Positions 45,404 through 56,409 of a stretch of 64,000 bases of DNA are shown here, piece after piece. Each line of letters opens with the position of its first letter. Position 1 is the stretch's first letter. The stretch lies in contig NC_134013.1 of assembly GCF_040712315.1 (NCBI RefSeq), forward strand, positions 12,683,001 through 12,747,000, given 5' to 3'. The position numbers and the translations under genes are program-made. The notes under the pieces are model-generated. The model was not told the origin of the DNA, did no database searches, and saw only the letters and a list, made by a program, of their open reading frames with translations. The stretch comes from Castanea sativa (lineage: Eukaryota > Streptophyta > Magnoliopsida > Fagales > Fagaceae).

Positions 45404-45898
45404 CTCACTCTATCTCTATTTGTTTGCCTTCTTTCTCTATTCCATTTTTAGATGTCCTAAAATGTAGTTTTCTTTGGAAGTATTAATAAATTAACTTTTT
45501 TATTTCACGGATGCTTTAAAGCAATTGTTAATAAACTATTTAAGGAAGATTTTGTCACAAATTTGATGAGAAATATAAAAAACCGTAAAAAAAATAATTA
45601 GTTTTTTTAATTTTTTCATAAAAAGCTTCTAAAAATATATCATAAATTAATACACTTAAAACATTAATTAAAATTTTCCCTTATTTATTTACTTTTATTA
45701 CTTCTCAATGCAGTAGAACCCATCGGTTTCATCCTTACATTGGCACACCCAATCATTAGACTTTAAATTAACCCGATTATAGTTTTGAAAATTTGTAGAA
45801 TATTAACTAAAGGACCAAGAATTAAATAATATTTCTTAAAAACTTAGATTTAAATAAGAAAAAAAAAAAGATCAACAATGTGACTATGTGAGATGGAG
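45404..45898. mobile_element. Stowaway-like MITE
   Basis: Termini CTCACTCTATCTC and GTGAGATGGAG, flanked by TA on both sides, resemble Stowaway/Tc1-mariner MITEs. The interior is AT-rich without coding sequence. The terminal match is short, so the call is moderate. Confidence 0.5.
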
Positions 45899-45900
45899 TA

Positions 45901-47072
45901 AATAAACCTAAACAAAGAATAATACCTAAAAGAAATTCCCTAGAAAATAAGAAAACAAAAGTCGACTTATAATGTGAAGAGGGGGCGGGGGGAGCTGAAG
46001 CTACCTATAGCCTTTTAATTCTTATTGGCGCCTTTCCCCCCGACTGTAATATCTCTCAACCAATTATTCTTAGCCGCCCTGTCCTATTAAGTTAGACTTT
46101 CGGTAGTGTGTTAATTGTTATCCCCAATTCCCCTATTCCCTGTACAGTTGGACAACTAGCGACTTTCGCTACCAAATAGGGCCGCATTTCGTGTTTGAAT
46201 GTGGTTTTTTTTTTTTTTTTGAAACTAGTGTTGGATTCATACAGTATCAACTCATCTAACAAACAAATATATGTTTATTAAATAGGTCAAAATTTTTCAT
46301 TTTAACACAATTTATTTATTAAAGAGATTAGTCGTGTCAACCTATTTATTAGATTTGATCAAAATGAAAAAAATAATAAAAACAAACAAACAAATATATA
46401 TTTTTAATTTAAAATTTAGAACTAATTAGTAACTGCAACACAAATAATCATTCAAAACTATAGCATATCTCAATATTACAAATAATCAATCACAATATGC
46501 CAAAGAAAATAAACTACAACAACTAATATGTTTAAATACTTAAGATTTGAAGGATATATCGGTAAAATGTCATTTAATTAAACAAGTCAAAAGGGTTTTA
46601 TAGGTTGAATACTAACCCAACTCATTTATTAAATAGATCAGCCATATTAATCCAAATATGACACGAACATATTAAGTCTTAACTTATAACCTGTTAATTT
46701 TGTATCTCGTATCATGTCACAGTCATGTCCAATTTTCCCACTCCTACTACCAAAGTAACCAGCCTAGCATTAATATTACCAACACGTAAAAATGTTTAAA
46801 ATATTATAAAATTTTACTATAAACACTGAAGGTAAGTTCTAATTTCAAGTTTGAATCTCATCTACACAAAAATCTTTTTCTTAGACCAAATAAGAAAAAC
46901 AATCATTATAAAATAAATGTCATAAATTAAAAGTCTATTTTATTTATTTAGTTATATGTATATATATAATTAAATTTAAAATATGATTAGCATCATCAAC
47001 CTACCAATATTGGCTCAATTTATTAAATTGTAAAATCCTTACTATTCACAATTATTCGTTTCCCTCAAGTTT
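45901..47072. other. Intergenic DNA with a GC-rich patch
   Basis: The only distinctive segment is about 45975-46200 (GGGGGCGGGGGGAGCTGAAG, GCCGCCCTGTCCTATTAAG, AGTTGGACAACTAGCGAC), which is much richer in G+C than its surroundings. The rest is AT-rich without genes. Confidence 0.4.
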
Positions 47073-47086
47073 TGTCATCTAATGGA

Positions 47087-47244
47087 TTTTTTTAAAAATA
47101 AAAGATAAAATTTATTCTCTAATTTAATTTAAGTATACATGTGTGTGAAACTCTCTTCTAGACACTCGAATCCGGGTCATTACCCCCACAACCCACAAAT
47201 ATTTATACTTGTAGAGTGACCGCCGCACCAAGAGAGAGTGATTG
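47087..47244 (-). mobile_element. tRNA-derived SINE, minus orientation
   Basis: Flanked by a perfect 14-bp duplication TGTCATCTAATGGA (47073-47086 and 47245-47258). The minus strand reads from a head CTTGGTGCGGCGGTCACTCT, through a B-box-like CCGGATTCGAGTGTC, to an AT-rich 3' tail. It is the same family as 35221-35395 and 49866-50010. Confidence 0.75.
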
Positions 47245-47258
47245 TGTCATCTAATGGA

Positions 47259-48204
47259 AATCAATTTTAAACAAATACTAAAACTATTATTGGTACTCAC
47301 TAAAGATATTATGATGATGTGACAAATTTTGATCCATTAATATTTAGAATCTTATTGTCCACTTATTTTACATCTTCCGTTTTACAGGATACCCACAATT
47401 GGTGTACACAAACCACAATTGATGGATTTGATTTCTTAAAACTCACATTTTAAAAAGAAAAGAATCTACCCAAAAAACGAAAACAAAAAAAAGGCAGAAA
47501 AGAAAATACCTATAGTCAAAACACGGATGTAAGAGAATCATTATGCTTTCAATAATCAGTCGTAGAATTAGCCTTTAAAGATTATTGGAGGAATCTATTC
47601 TACATTTACATAACAAAATCAAGTCCATAAAAGACCCACAGAACACATCAAAACAGAGGATAGACCAAAGATAACAAGAGAAAGAAAGTTTTGGCCTTTA
47701 GACTGTAGGATGTGTTATCTTGTTGGCCAAACATGTCCCATCGTGTTCTTCTGCAGATCTTTTTATGGGCATGCAAATAAAATAGCTAACTAGGTTTTTC
47801 CTCCAGCGTTATCTCATACCCACCCAACTTTTTGTCCTCATTGTCATTGGGCAAGAAAAAGTTACACGGACAAAATAGAAAGATACATTCATGGAACGAA
47901 CGAGATATTAAAAGTAAAAGAATATCTACAATTGGTCCTGTAGCCGAGGATCCAAAGTTCCAAACACCTTTCTTTTCTTTTTTCTTTTCTTTTCCCTCTT
48001 CTTTTTACACTTGATGGAGTCTTGGAGATGAATTTAACAAAAAAAAACAATGAAACCCCATTTGACGCCTATCTTCAACCAATTCACACCTCTCTCTCTC
48101 TCTCTCTCCATTTTCAAACAGAAATGTGGTAAAGCTTTGGTTATGGAAGAAAAGAAGGCATGAAAGATAACACTAGAATATTTAGTGCTTTTACATCATC
48201 ATTC
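47259..48204. other. Downstream flank of the FD-like gene
   Basis: No gene was recognised. CT repeats lie at about 48089-48110. The part next to 48205 should hold the 3' untranslated region and polyadenylation site of the minus-strand FD-like gene, but I could not fix them. Confidence 0.4.
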
Positions 48205-49142
48205 TCAAAAAGGTGCAGTTAAGGTTCTATATATACCACGCTTTTTTGGGAGCTGAGCAGAGGCTGCCAAGCACAGCTGCAATCACAAATACACCAAACA
48301 TACATTATTGAATCCCCTTGATTTGGTATGCAACAAAAACCAGTTCTGCAAACCCAAATAAGCAGAACAAAAACATAACTTTAATTTTTACCTTCTCTTG
48401 CTGCCTTCTTAGCTTAGCGTTCTCTTCCTGTAAACGTGCAACTTCAAGTTCCAACTCATTCGTGTAAGCCTGCAAAGGATTCAAAATAGGATGAGAATGA
48501 AGATCACATCAGTCAATAAAGAAAAAGTTCACATATTGACCAAAAACGAAAATAGAAACGTCAACAACACCACTTCATTCAGAAAATAAACCATATATGA
48601 TATACACATGACTGTTTTAACTGTACCAAACACAGTGAGAGATAGAAAAAAGGTAAAAAGAGAGAAAGGTTCCTGTTTCCTTGCTCTAGAACGAGCGGCT
48701 GATTCTCTGTTTTTGATCATACGCTTATGTCTTCGATCGCTGGAACTATCACCATTCACTTGAGCCCTTTTGTTGCAATAAGAAGGGAATACTGAAGAAG
48801 AAGCCAAAACATCGAAGGGAGAGCTCATGAGTGAAGAAACAAACGAAGGTGTAGTAGTGCCAGTAGTACTGGCATGACTTTCAAATTGTGGGTTTGGCCT
48901 GATAGGAACAGTACAGGTTTCAAGGTATGAAAAATCAGACCCTGAATTCAAGCTCAGTATAGTCGCCGGATGTGGAGCTAGAGAAGCCAAAAAAATGGTC
49001 TTTTGGGCTGATGAAGGATCATTGGGTAATGATGAGGGAGCTCTTGTTGGTGGGTCTTTGTTCAAAGGTTGAGCCAAGAAGTCTTGGAGGATCATACCAC
49101 GATAAGAAGTGGTGGTGGTGGTGGTAGAATAGGAGAGGCTTC

Positions 49143-49173
<31 letters not shown>

Positions 49174-49368
49174 GGGATGGTTATGAAGAGAGGATAGGCC
49201 TATGTCTTTCCAAACCTCTTCCATGCATTTTATGGGTTGTGGGGTTGAGATATTGATGGGTGAGGAAGGTGAAAAAGGTGAGGCAGAAGAGCATGTGGAG
49301 GATTTGGAGGGTGAGCTTGTGACTCTGTTGTTGTTGTTATGGTTGTTTGCCCCTGATGATGTCCACAT
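48205..49368 (-). CDS. FD: FD-type bZIP transcription factor (florigen partner), three exons
   Basis: Exons are 49368-48673, 48469-48392 and 48276-48205, all in phase 0, giving about 281 residues. The N-terminus is Ser/Asn-rich with conserved FD blocks KCMEEVWKDIGLSSLH and MILQDFLAQPLNKDPP, then ATILSLNSGSDFSYLE. The basic region is RRHKRMIKNRESAARSRARK at the end of exon 1. The leucine zipper begins in exon 2 (AYTNELELEVARLQEENAKL), and exon 3 ends RTLTAPF, whose Thr is phosphorylated in FD proteins to bind 14-3-3 and FT. FD activates floral identity genes at the shoot apex when FT arrives. Intron 2 is GT-AG (EK|GTAAAA...TTGCAG). Intron 1 ends with TTTGCAG but begins CAG|GAACCT, so its donor is GA. 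Without splicing there, translation would stop at 48529 after the basic region. Asn and Thr runs come from AAC and ACC microsatellites. Confidence 0.85.
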
Positions 49369-49852
49369 GGTTCTGATAGTGAGAGAGGGAAACTGAGATG
49401 AGATGAGATGATAAAGACCACACAGAGAGAGGTCTGTGTTTGCTTTGACTCTTTAGAGGTATGGTCTCTACTCTCTATGCAATGCCTAAGTTCCATGAGA
49501 TTGTGTTTAGTTAATTATAAAACTTGACATGTTTTTTGAGCTGCACGTGTATGAACTGCCGTAGTGCTTTTTCTCCCTAACACGTGTATGAAGAAGAGGT
49601 TTTTTTTTATATTTTTTTTTGTTAAATAATATATTTTACTTCAAAATAACTATAAATTGATGTAACGACTAACTACTACAATGTTTAGTTACAACTTACA
49701 CAAGTTAGGAAAAAAAATGTCAAAAAAGGCGCTCCTCCTCCTCGTAAACAGTTGATACCAAGTGGAGGTTCTCCTAAAGGTCCACCCGTTTCTCTCAAGT
49801 GGAGGTGGTTTATTGTGTCCGAGCACTTGCATAGAATGCTAATCCACCTCAA
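49369..49852 (-). promoter_or_regulatory. Upstream region of the FD-like gene
   Basis: The minus strand upstream of the ATG is pyrimidine-rich (CTCTCTGTGTGGTCTTTATC) with a possible TATA-like TTTTATAATTAAC near 49515. An ACGTG core (CACGTG-like GCACGTGTATG) occurs at about 49541 and again near 49580. These are candidate sites only. Confidence 0.35.
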
Positions 49853-49865
49853 AATTCACTTGTAT

Positions 49866-50010
49866 TCCCACCTTAGTATGATTGTCATTTCATAAATATA
49901 AGTATTTATGAAATATAAAGGAAAGAGTCAAGGTTCAAGTTTTTAGGAGAGAGCTTCATATATATACTTAAATTAGATTAGAGTGAAATTTTTATCTTGT
50001 ATATAAAAAA
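49866..50010 (+). mobile_element. tRNA-derived SINE, plus orientation
   Basis: A 145-bp element with head CCTTAGTATGATTGTCATTT, B-box-like AGGTTCAAGTTTTTAGGAG, body ATATACTTAAATTAGATTAG and tail TTGTATATAAAAAA. It is flanked by a 13-bp duplication with one mismatch (AATTCACTTGTAT at 49853-49865, AATTCACTCGTAT at 50011-50023). Confidence 0.75.
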
Positions 50011-50023
50011 AATTCACTCGTAT

Positions 50024-50626
50024 CAATCATGTAAAGTTTTGTAAAAATGTATAGTTACAACAACAATTTTGTAAATTTATACTAACACTATTTATTTTGC
50101 ATTTTGTTTTTTATTCTTTTTTTACATGTTCTGAGAATTTGAAAAAAAAAAAAAAGAGCGAAGGATAGTTATTGCTTGTGAAGAAAAAGAAACAATTAAA
50201 AAATTGACAATTTAGTGAAATACAGTGTAAAATAGATAATCTAATGTAAATTGTTTTGAAACGTGAACACATAAAATAAAAATTAAAAAAAAATTCTAAT
50301 ATTAAAATAGATAGAAATTTACAAAGTGGGTTCCAGTTAGCTTAACTGGTAAAGTCTCCGATGGTTGAATAAGAGATCTGGTGCCTACACCAAAAATCGA
50401 TTGGTATCTTGGTCTGATGTAAAAAGCTATTATCAGAAGCTAACGACATAAGTTAAAACTCTCAAGAGACTTACAGTTACATATTGCTTCTCTTACATTG
50501 AAACGGGTTTTGTGCAGTTACATATTGCTTCTCTTACATTGAAACGGGTTTTGTGCTTGTGAGGTCTACACCCATTGACAGTACCATTGGCATTATCTGA
50601 ATCTGATACACAAATAAATCAAAAAA
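50024..50626. other. Intergenic DNA with a second SINE family and a tandem duplication
   Basis: A SINE-like sequence at about 50328-50440 has an A-box (TTAGCTTAACTGGT) and the ending TGGTATCTTGGTCTGATG; its B-box is degenerate. Just after it, a 41-bp unit (AGTTACATATTGCTTCTC...) is duplicated in tandem at 50475-50515 and 50516-50556. No gene is present. Confidence 0.55.
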
Positions 50627-50693
50627 TGGTGCGCACGCTTTTATTTTTATTTTTATTTTTATTTTTATTGATAAGAATGTTGATAAACTTTCA

Positions 50694-53600
50694 TTAAACT
50701 GGGCTGAAACCCAAATCAGATACATCATTAAGGATTTGAGAAACAATTATAGGTGGAGTATCTTCCACCCAAATAGTACATTCAGAAATCTGCTTGGCAT
50801 GTTTAGCCATGAGATGAGCTGCCTTGTTCCCTTCTCTACGTGTGAAGGAGGTCTTCCATGCTCTAAACTGTGGCATCTAGGATTTTATACCAGTGACGAT
50901 ATGCTAGATCTGAATAGGGCCCGGGTCATGGTTGGCAATGGCATTCACAACAATTTGGGAATCCCCCTCAAGAATAATCTCCCTAAGACCCAACTCCCAG
51001 GAGGAAATTATTCCAATCTCGGCTGCTTTGGCTTCGGCTTCCAAAGCTTTTAGCCGGGTATGGGAGTGTTTTGCTAAGAGCTCCCATTATTTGGCCTTTA
51101 TCATTCCGAATCACCACTCCAATCCCACACTGACGACGCTTTTTGAAAACAGCCCCATCAATATTTATCTTGTACCAACCAGGTGGAGATGGCTTCCAGG
51201 AGATGGGAGCGTGGGGCTGATGGGCTTGAGGAGAAATACAGTGGGCTTGGAACTCCGCCAAGTAGTGTCTTGAAGCCTAAAAAATCTGCAAAGCAATTCG
51301 ACTACTCTTATAATGTCGTACTGCATTTCGATTGCACCAAAGGAACCATGCAGTTTTTGCAAAAGCTTCGAGGTTTTGGCCTGGTTTAGCTTCCATAACG
51401 CTTCAAAAAAGGTCAAGGAAATTTGAGGGGTTGTTCATGAGGCTAGGAGCTTTGATAATGGCCATTTGCCAGACTACTGCAGCAAAATCACAACTCCAAA
51501 ACGTGTGACCCGCTGTTTCCACGCCACCACACAAGTCGTAGTCCACTTCCACAGGAATCTTGCGGTCTCTAAGTTTAGTTTTAGTTGGGAGAATGTCCTT
51601 ACAAGCTCGTTAAATAAAGTTTCTAATTTTGTTAGTGCGGTGGAGTTTCCAAATTGATTTCCAAAGTGACTTCATGCTAGTGTTATTTGAACATTCCGCA
51701 GCATTAGACTTGGACAGTTGCTTATGACTTACCTGGTAGGCACTTTGGACCGAGAAAATCCCATTGGCTATGCCAAACCAAACTCGACAGTCCTCAGGAA
51801 GAGTGGAGCTCAAGGGGATAGCCAAAATAGCTGAAGTCTCATGGGGAAGAAAAATGGAGTTAACTAACTCAGACTTCCACGTAGCTCTCTCATTATCAAT
51901 TAGAGCTTAAACTTTCTCCTTATACATCAGGGGGTTTATAGGGGTCATGATCTTGTATGTTTCAGGGTTGGGAATCCACTTATCATTCCATATCTTCACC
52001 TTGTCTCCATTTCCAACCAACCACCTAATTCCATCTTCCACCATGCTCTTAGCAACCATAATGCTCTGCCAAGCAAAGGATGGTCTATTGCCGAGTTGGG
52101 CTTCAAGGAAAGACCTGCCAGCAAAGTACTTGGCTTGGAAAACATGGTAGAAAAGAGAATTTGTGTTTTGGAGAAGACGCCAACCTTGCTTAGCTAGGAG
52201 AGCAAGGTTGAAAGCTTTTAAGTCTCTAAAACTCATGCCACCCACATCTTTGGATTTGCACAGCTTGTCCCAAGAGACCTAAGATATTTTTCGCTCCTCA
52301 GATTTTTGCCCCCACCAAAATTTGCTGATCATAGAGCTGAGTTCTTTGCATAGCGAGTCGGGCAACTTGAAGCAACTCATGGTATAGGTAGGAGTGGCTT
52401 AGGCAACTGCTTTGTTGAGGACTTCTTTACCAGCTGAGGACAGCAAATTCCCCTTCAAGCCAGCAATTTTCCGGCCAAGCTAGTCCTTAATCCTGTTAAA
52501 AGCCTTCTTTTTTCTCGGCCAATTAGGGATGGAAGGCCTAGGTATCTTTCGTGTTGCTTGATGACTTGGGCTCCAAAGAGATTTTTTATTTTTGCTTGAT
52601 CAGAAGCTCTGGTGTTCTTGTTGAAAAAAAGGAAAGTTTTGTCTTTGTTAATTTTCTACCCAGATGCAACCTCATAGTCTTGGAGGACATCCTAAACACG
52701 CTGACATTCACTCATGCAAGCCCGACAAAAAATGATGCTATCGTCCTCAAAAAACAAATGAGACAAACGTGGAGCACCCCGGCATATAGATATTCCCTTA
52801 ATAGTCCCCAACCTCTCTTCTCTTTGAAGCATTGCCGAAAGACCTTCCGCACACAATAAGAACAGAAAAAGTGATAACAGGTCTCCTTGGCGAATACCCC
52901 GAGAAGGAATAATTTCACCTTTTGGCTCCCCATTGACTAGAACAGAATAAGAGATAGAAGTTATGCACATCATGATAATAGATATCCAATAGTCATGAAA
53001 TCCCATTTTTTACATTACTCTAGCCAAACATTCTCATTCTACTCTATCAAAAGCTTTACTCATGTCTAACTTGATTACCATAAAACCTTCCTTTCCCTTT
53101 CTTCTTTGTTAGATATGGTGCATTGTTTCAAAGGCAATTAATACATTGTTTGTGATAAGTCTCCCAGGGACAATGACACTTTGGGCTTCACTAACAACCT
53201 CAGGCAGAATTTTTTTCAGGCAATTTGCTAATACTTTGGCTAAGACTCTGTAAGCCACATTACATAGACTTATAGGGCATTATTTTGTGATTTTGGGGGG
53301 GGGGGGGGGTTTGGTTTTTGGGATAAGGTAGATATGGGTATCATTGAATTTAGGGGGCATTTCTCCAATATTTAGAATATTTAATACACACTCAGTAACA
53401 TTTTGACCCACAATACTCCAATAATTTTGAAAGAAGAGTGGGGGCATACCGTCCGGGCCGGGGGATTTGGTGGGATTCATTTGGAAGAGCGCTTTCCGGA
53501 CCTCATCGGGATGGAATTCCTGGAGGAGGAAATTGTTCATCTCATTTGTGACCTTTCTCTCAACTGCATCAATGACTGGATCAAACTGTGAAGGTTGGTC

Positions 53601-54824
53601 CGACTGGTAGATGGAAGAGAAGTAATTTAGAATAATGCTCTGTATGTTCTCTTCTTCACCCTGCCACACACCATTGTTGTCTTCCAACCCAGTGATTCTG
53701 TTTTTCTGTCATCTTTGGGAGGCAACAGTGTGAAAAAATCTAGTATTTCTATCCCCACTTTGATACCAAAAGGACTTTGATCTCTCTTTCCACATTGCAG
53801 ACTCACGCTCAAGGAGCTCATTAATCTCTCTTTGCAAACATTTAATGTTGACAACATCTTCATGGAGAGTATTTCGGTTTTCTAAGCATTAGAGGTTTGT
53901 TTGTTTCTCTTTAATCTGTTTTCTAAGATTGCCAAAGACATTTTTGTTCCACCACTGAAGTTGGTGTTGGCAGTTTCTTATCCTGTCCTGGGTTGAGCAA
54001 CTTTCTCCCACCATGCTAGCTTCTGACCAAGCCTGCTCCACCACATACCAGCATTTCTCATCCCTAGTCCACATTAATTCAAAGCGGAATTGATGTTTAC
54101 CACGGCGTCGCTGTAGCAGAGGGGCGGGATAAAGGGCTAAGAGACAGTGATCAGATGAAGACATAGACCTGTGACACACCTTAGCTTGCTGGAAAAGCTC
54201 AGTCCATCTATTGTTTGCTACCATGCGATCTAGTTTAACTAGAGTGCGTCGATCACCAATCCTGCCATTGCACCATGTAAACCATTGTCCAACAAAACCC
54301 AAATCCCGAAGTCCGCAATTGTCCAAGGCATTTCGAAACGCCTCCATTTGATTTGCATCCCTTTCAGCTCCTCCACATTTTTCTTCAATATGAGTAATCT
54401 CATTAAAATCTCCGAATACGACCCAAGGTAAATCAAATTGGGCATTCAAAGTTTCCAAGAGCTTCCAGGAGCTTGATCATTGAGCTGCATCAGGGTGTCC
54501 ATAAAAGCCCGTAGCTCGCCAAGTAGTATTCAGACCTGTATCATGAACAATAGCATCAATATGGGAGTGAGAGTAGCTTTGGACTTTGACATCTGTGTTT
54601 TATTTCCACAGGAGAGCGAGGCCTCCACTTTTGCCATCACTTGGAACGATTAGAGCTTGTAGATGCTGGTTTATTTTATTCTTGTGTTTCTTCATCTGAC
54701 TAATGCTTGCCTTCGTCTCCATTATAAAGACCAGCATGGGATCTTCTTCTCTCATGAGGTCCTTGAGAGCTTGAATTGACTAAGGGATCCCAAGCCTTCG
54801 GCAGTTCCAAGCTAGGGTCGTCAT
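50694..54824 (-). pseudogene. LINE ORF2: endonuclease, reverse transcriptase, zf-RVT and RNase H
   Basis: The ATG at 54824 overlaps the ORF1 stop as ATGA. Endonuclease blocks are MTTLAWNCRRLGIP, VFIMETKASIS, LPWVVFGDFNEITHIEEK, WFTWCNGRIGDRRTLVKLDR and SSSDHCLLAL. RT blocks are NPTKSPGPDGMPPLFFQNYW, HIYLIPKTK, KLDMSKAFDRVE, IRQGDLLSLFLFLLCAEGLS and HLFFEDDSIIF. In the last block the catalytic FADD reads FEDD. A G16 run near 53295 breaks the frame after IYLIPKTK. The zf-RVT region lies at about 52245-51610. RNase H lies at 51261-50694 (WYKINIDGAVFKKRRQCGIG, ILEGDSQIVV, REGNKAAHLMAKHAK). Many stops separate the segments. Confidence 0.8.
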
Positions 54825-56104
54825 TTGGCTCGGTGGGGTTGCGTCGCAGCCACCACCATGCTGCCATCCACATTGGTGTTACTTTCTAAAGAATTCGCTC
54901 CTTGTTTGTTTGCCCTCTGATTGCTTTCCTTCAACTTCTTTGTGTGTGGAACATTTGGATCTAACGCTTGGAATGGATCTGGACCGGGCCTTTTACTTCC
55001 AATTGGCTCCAGTTTGATGGACGATCCATGAGCTTCAGGAACCCAGCCCACTTCACATTCGTATATCATGGCCGTTGGGCCTTCGGGCCGTAGCTCATTT
55101 GGTGGCCCATGTGAACAGGGCATCACCTGGGAGTTATCATTTTGTGCTTGGTCTTTTGTCTAGCTCTGAACTTCCCCTGGCGTGTGAGCGACTGTCACCG
55201 TTTCGTATTGAACCTCTAATGTTTGCTTTGTCAAACCAGTGTCAGGCTTTTGGCAATTTCTTTTCCAACATCTTTTGCTTGTGGCAGATCTGGGGTACTG
55301 TTTGTTGTCAACTCACCTTTTCGGACTGATGTCACCACGCCCAATAAGGGAGTTTGGGGCACGTGAGTCAGGTGCCTTTCAACTGTGCCTCGTTTCCTTC
55401 CAAGAACCATTCATGGTTTGACCGAACTCTTCTATTCTCCGGTTTGAGGTCTCCAAGCTATAGTTAGTACGCTTCATCGGTTCGGCGTGTAGCCAAGCTC
55501 CATATTGGTATTTTTCCTTTTCCATCCCATCACTGGTTTCTCCTTTTTCAGGACATTCACATTCATTGTGTCCAATTCTGCCACATAGATAACAAAAATT
55601 TGGCAGTCTTTAGTATCTGAAGAAAACCCATCTTGGATCATCTTTTTCAATGCTAACCTTCTTTGCTCAGATAAGTTTCTTTGTAACATCCATCGAAACT
55701 CTAACTCGTAGGTACCTACCCCACTGAATGCCTTTTTCCGAAACATCAACCTCAAGGACCTTCCTAAGTTTGCTGCCAATCTCCATTCCTGTCTCCCTAG
55801 TTCTCCATAGACACATTTCCAAGATTTTCTTTTTGTCTTTTGGGTTGCTAAATTCCACTAAGAAAAGTTCTTCTTCAATCTCCGATATTTGGACGGTCTT
55901 GTTTGTCTTCCATAGCATCCTCATAATTTTTCTCAGGGCTTCTATGTTGATGCAACGCTGAGTAAGGATCTTCATGACTAGGCAGTTTTTGCCTAATTCT
56001 TTTGCTATTTTCGTTCTATTCTCACCCAAAACTATGTCTTTGTCTTCCTCCTCAGTGAAGGAGAGTTTTTTCCAAAGCTGTTCTAGTTCTTCTGCCATTT
56101 TCAA
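54821..56104 (-). pseudogene. LINE ORF1 (gag-like, DUF4283 plus CCHC knuckle)
   Basis: The frame starts MKMAEELEQLWKKLSFTEEE (56104) and covers the RNA-binding DUF4283-like domain of plant L1 ORF1 (VLKILTQR-like block, ALRKIMRMLWKTNKTVQISE, RETGMEIGSKLRKVLEVDVS). Three further parts follow in the same frame: a CCHC knuckle CYLCGRIGHNECECPEKGE (near 55570), a spacer, and the end EVGWVPEAHGSSIKLEP...ATQPHRAK. In-frame stops at 55667 and several later positions inactivate it. ORF1 would coat the element RNA in the ribonucleoprotein particle. Confidence 0.7.
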
Positions 56105-56409
56105 AACCCTCTAGCCTTAAACAATCAACCTAAGAGTCTCATAGAGAGACGACCAAACACTTGCAAAAAGCAAGACTAGTACACGCCTCTACGTCCTCAG
56201 AACGCCTAAGTTTGAGAAGCACTGCCACAGATGGGTGGTTTTGAAAGTGACTTGGTGCGCATGCTTTTGAGCCTAGCTATATGTGGTAAGAATTGTGAAC
56301 TGTTAAGTTGTTGCATTCTTTATATAGATATATAGTATGATATGCATTAGAGACTCTTGGTGTTTGCATGAGAGTCCATTTTGCAATTAAAATTTTATTT
56401 TAATTTTAA

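Larger units (their letters stand above)
50643..56252 (-). mobile_element. Full-length L1 LINE, minus strand
   Basis: Both ends are defined by a 16-bp duplication with one mismatch, TGGTGCGCACGCTTTT (50627-50642) and TGGTGCGCATGCTTTT (56253-56268). The tail, on the left, is a repeated AAAAT motif (plus strand TTTTA, 50643-50670). The 5.6-kb element has a 5' UTR, ORF1, an overlapping ORF2 and a 3' UTR. Both ORFs are interrupted, so it is no longer active. Confidence 0.9.

Noticed and set aside
50328..50440. Intact tRNA gene
   Set aside because: There is an A-box-like word but no B-box and no cloverleaf. It fits a degenerate tRNA-derived SINE.
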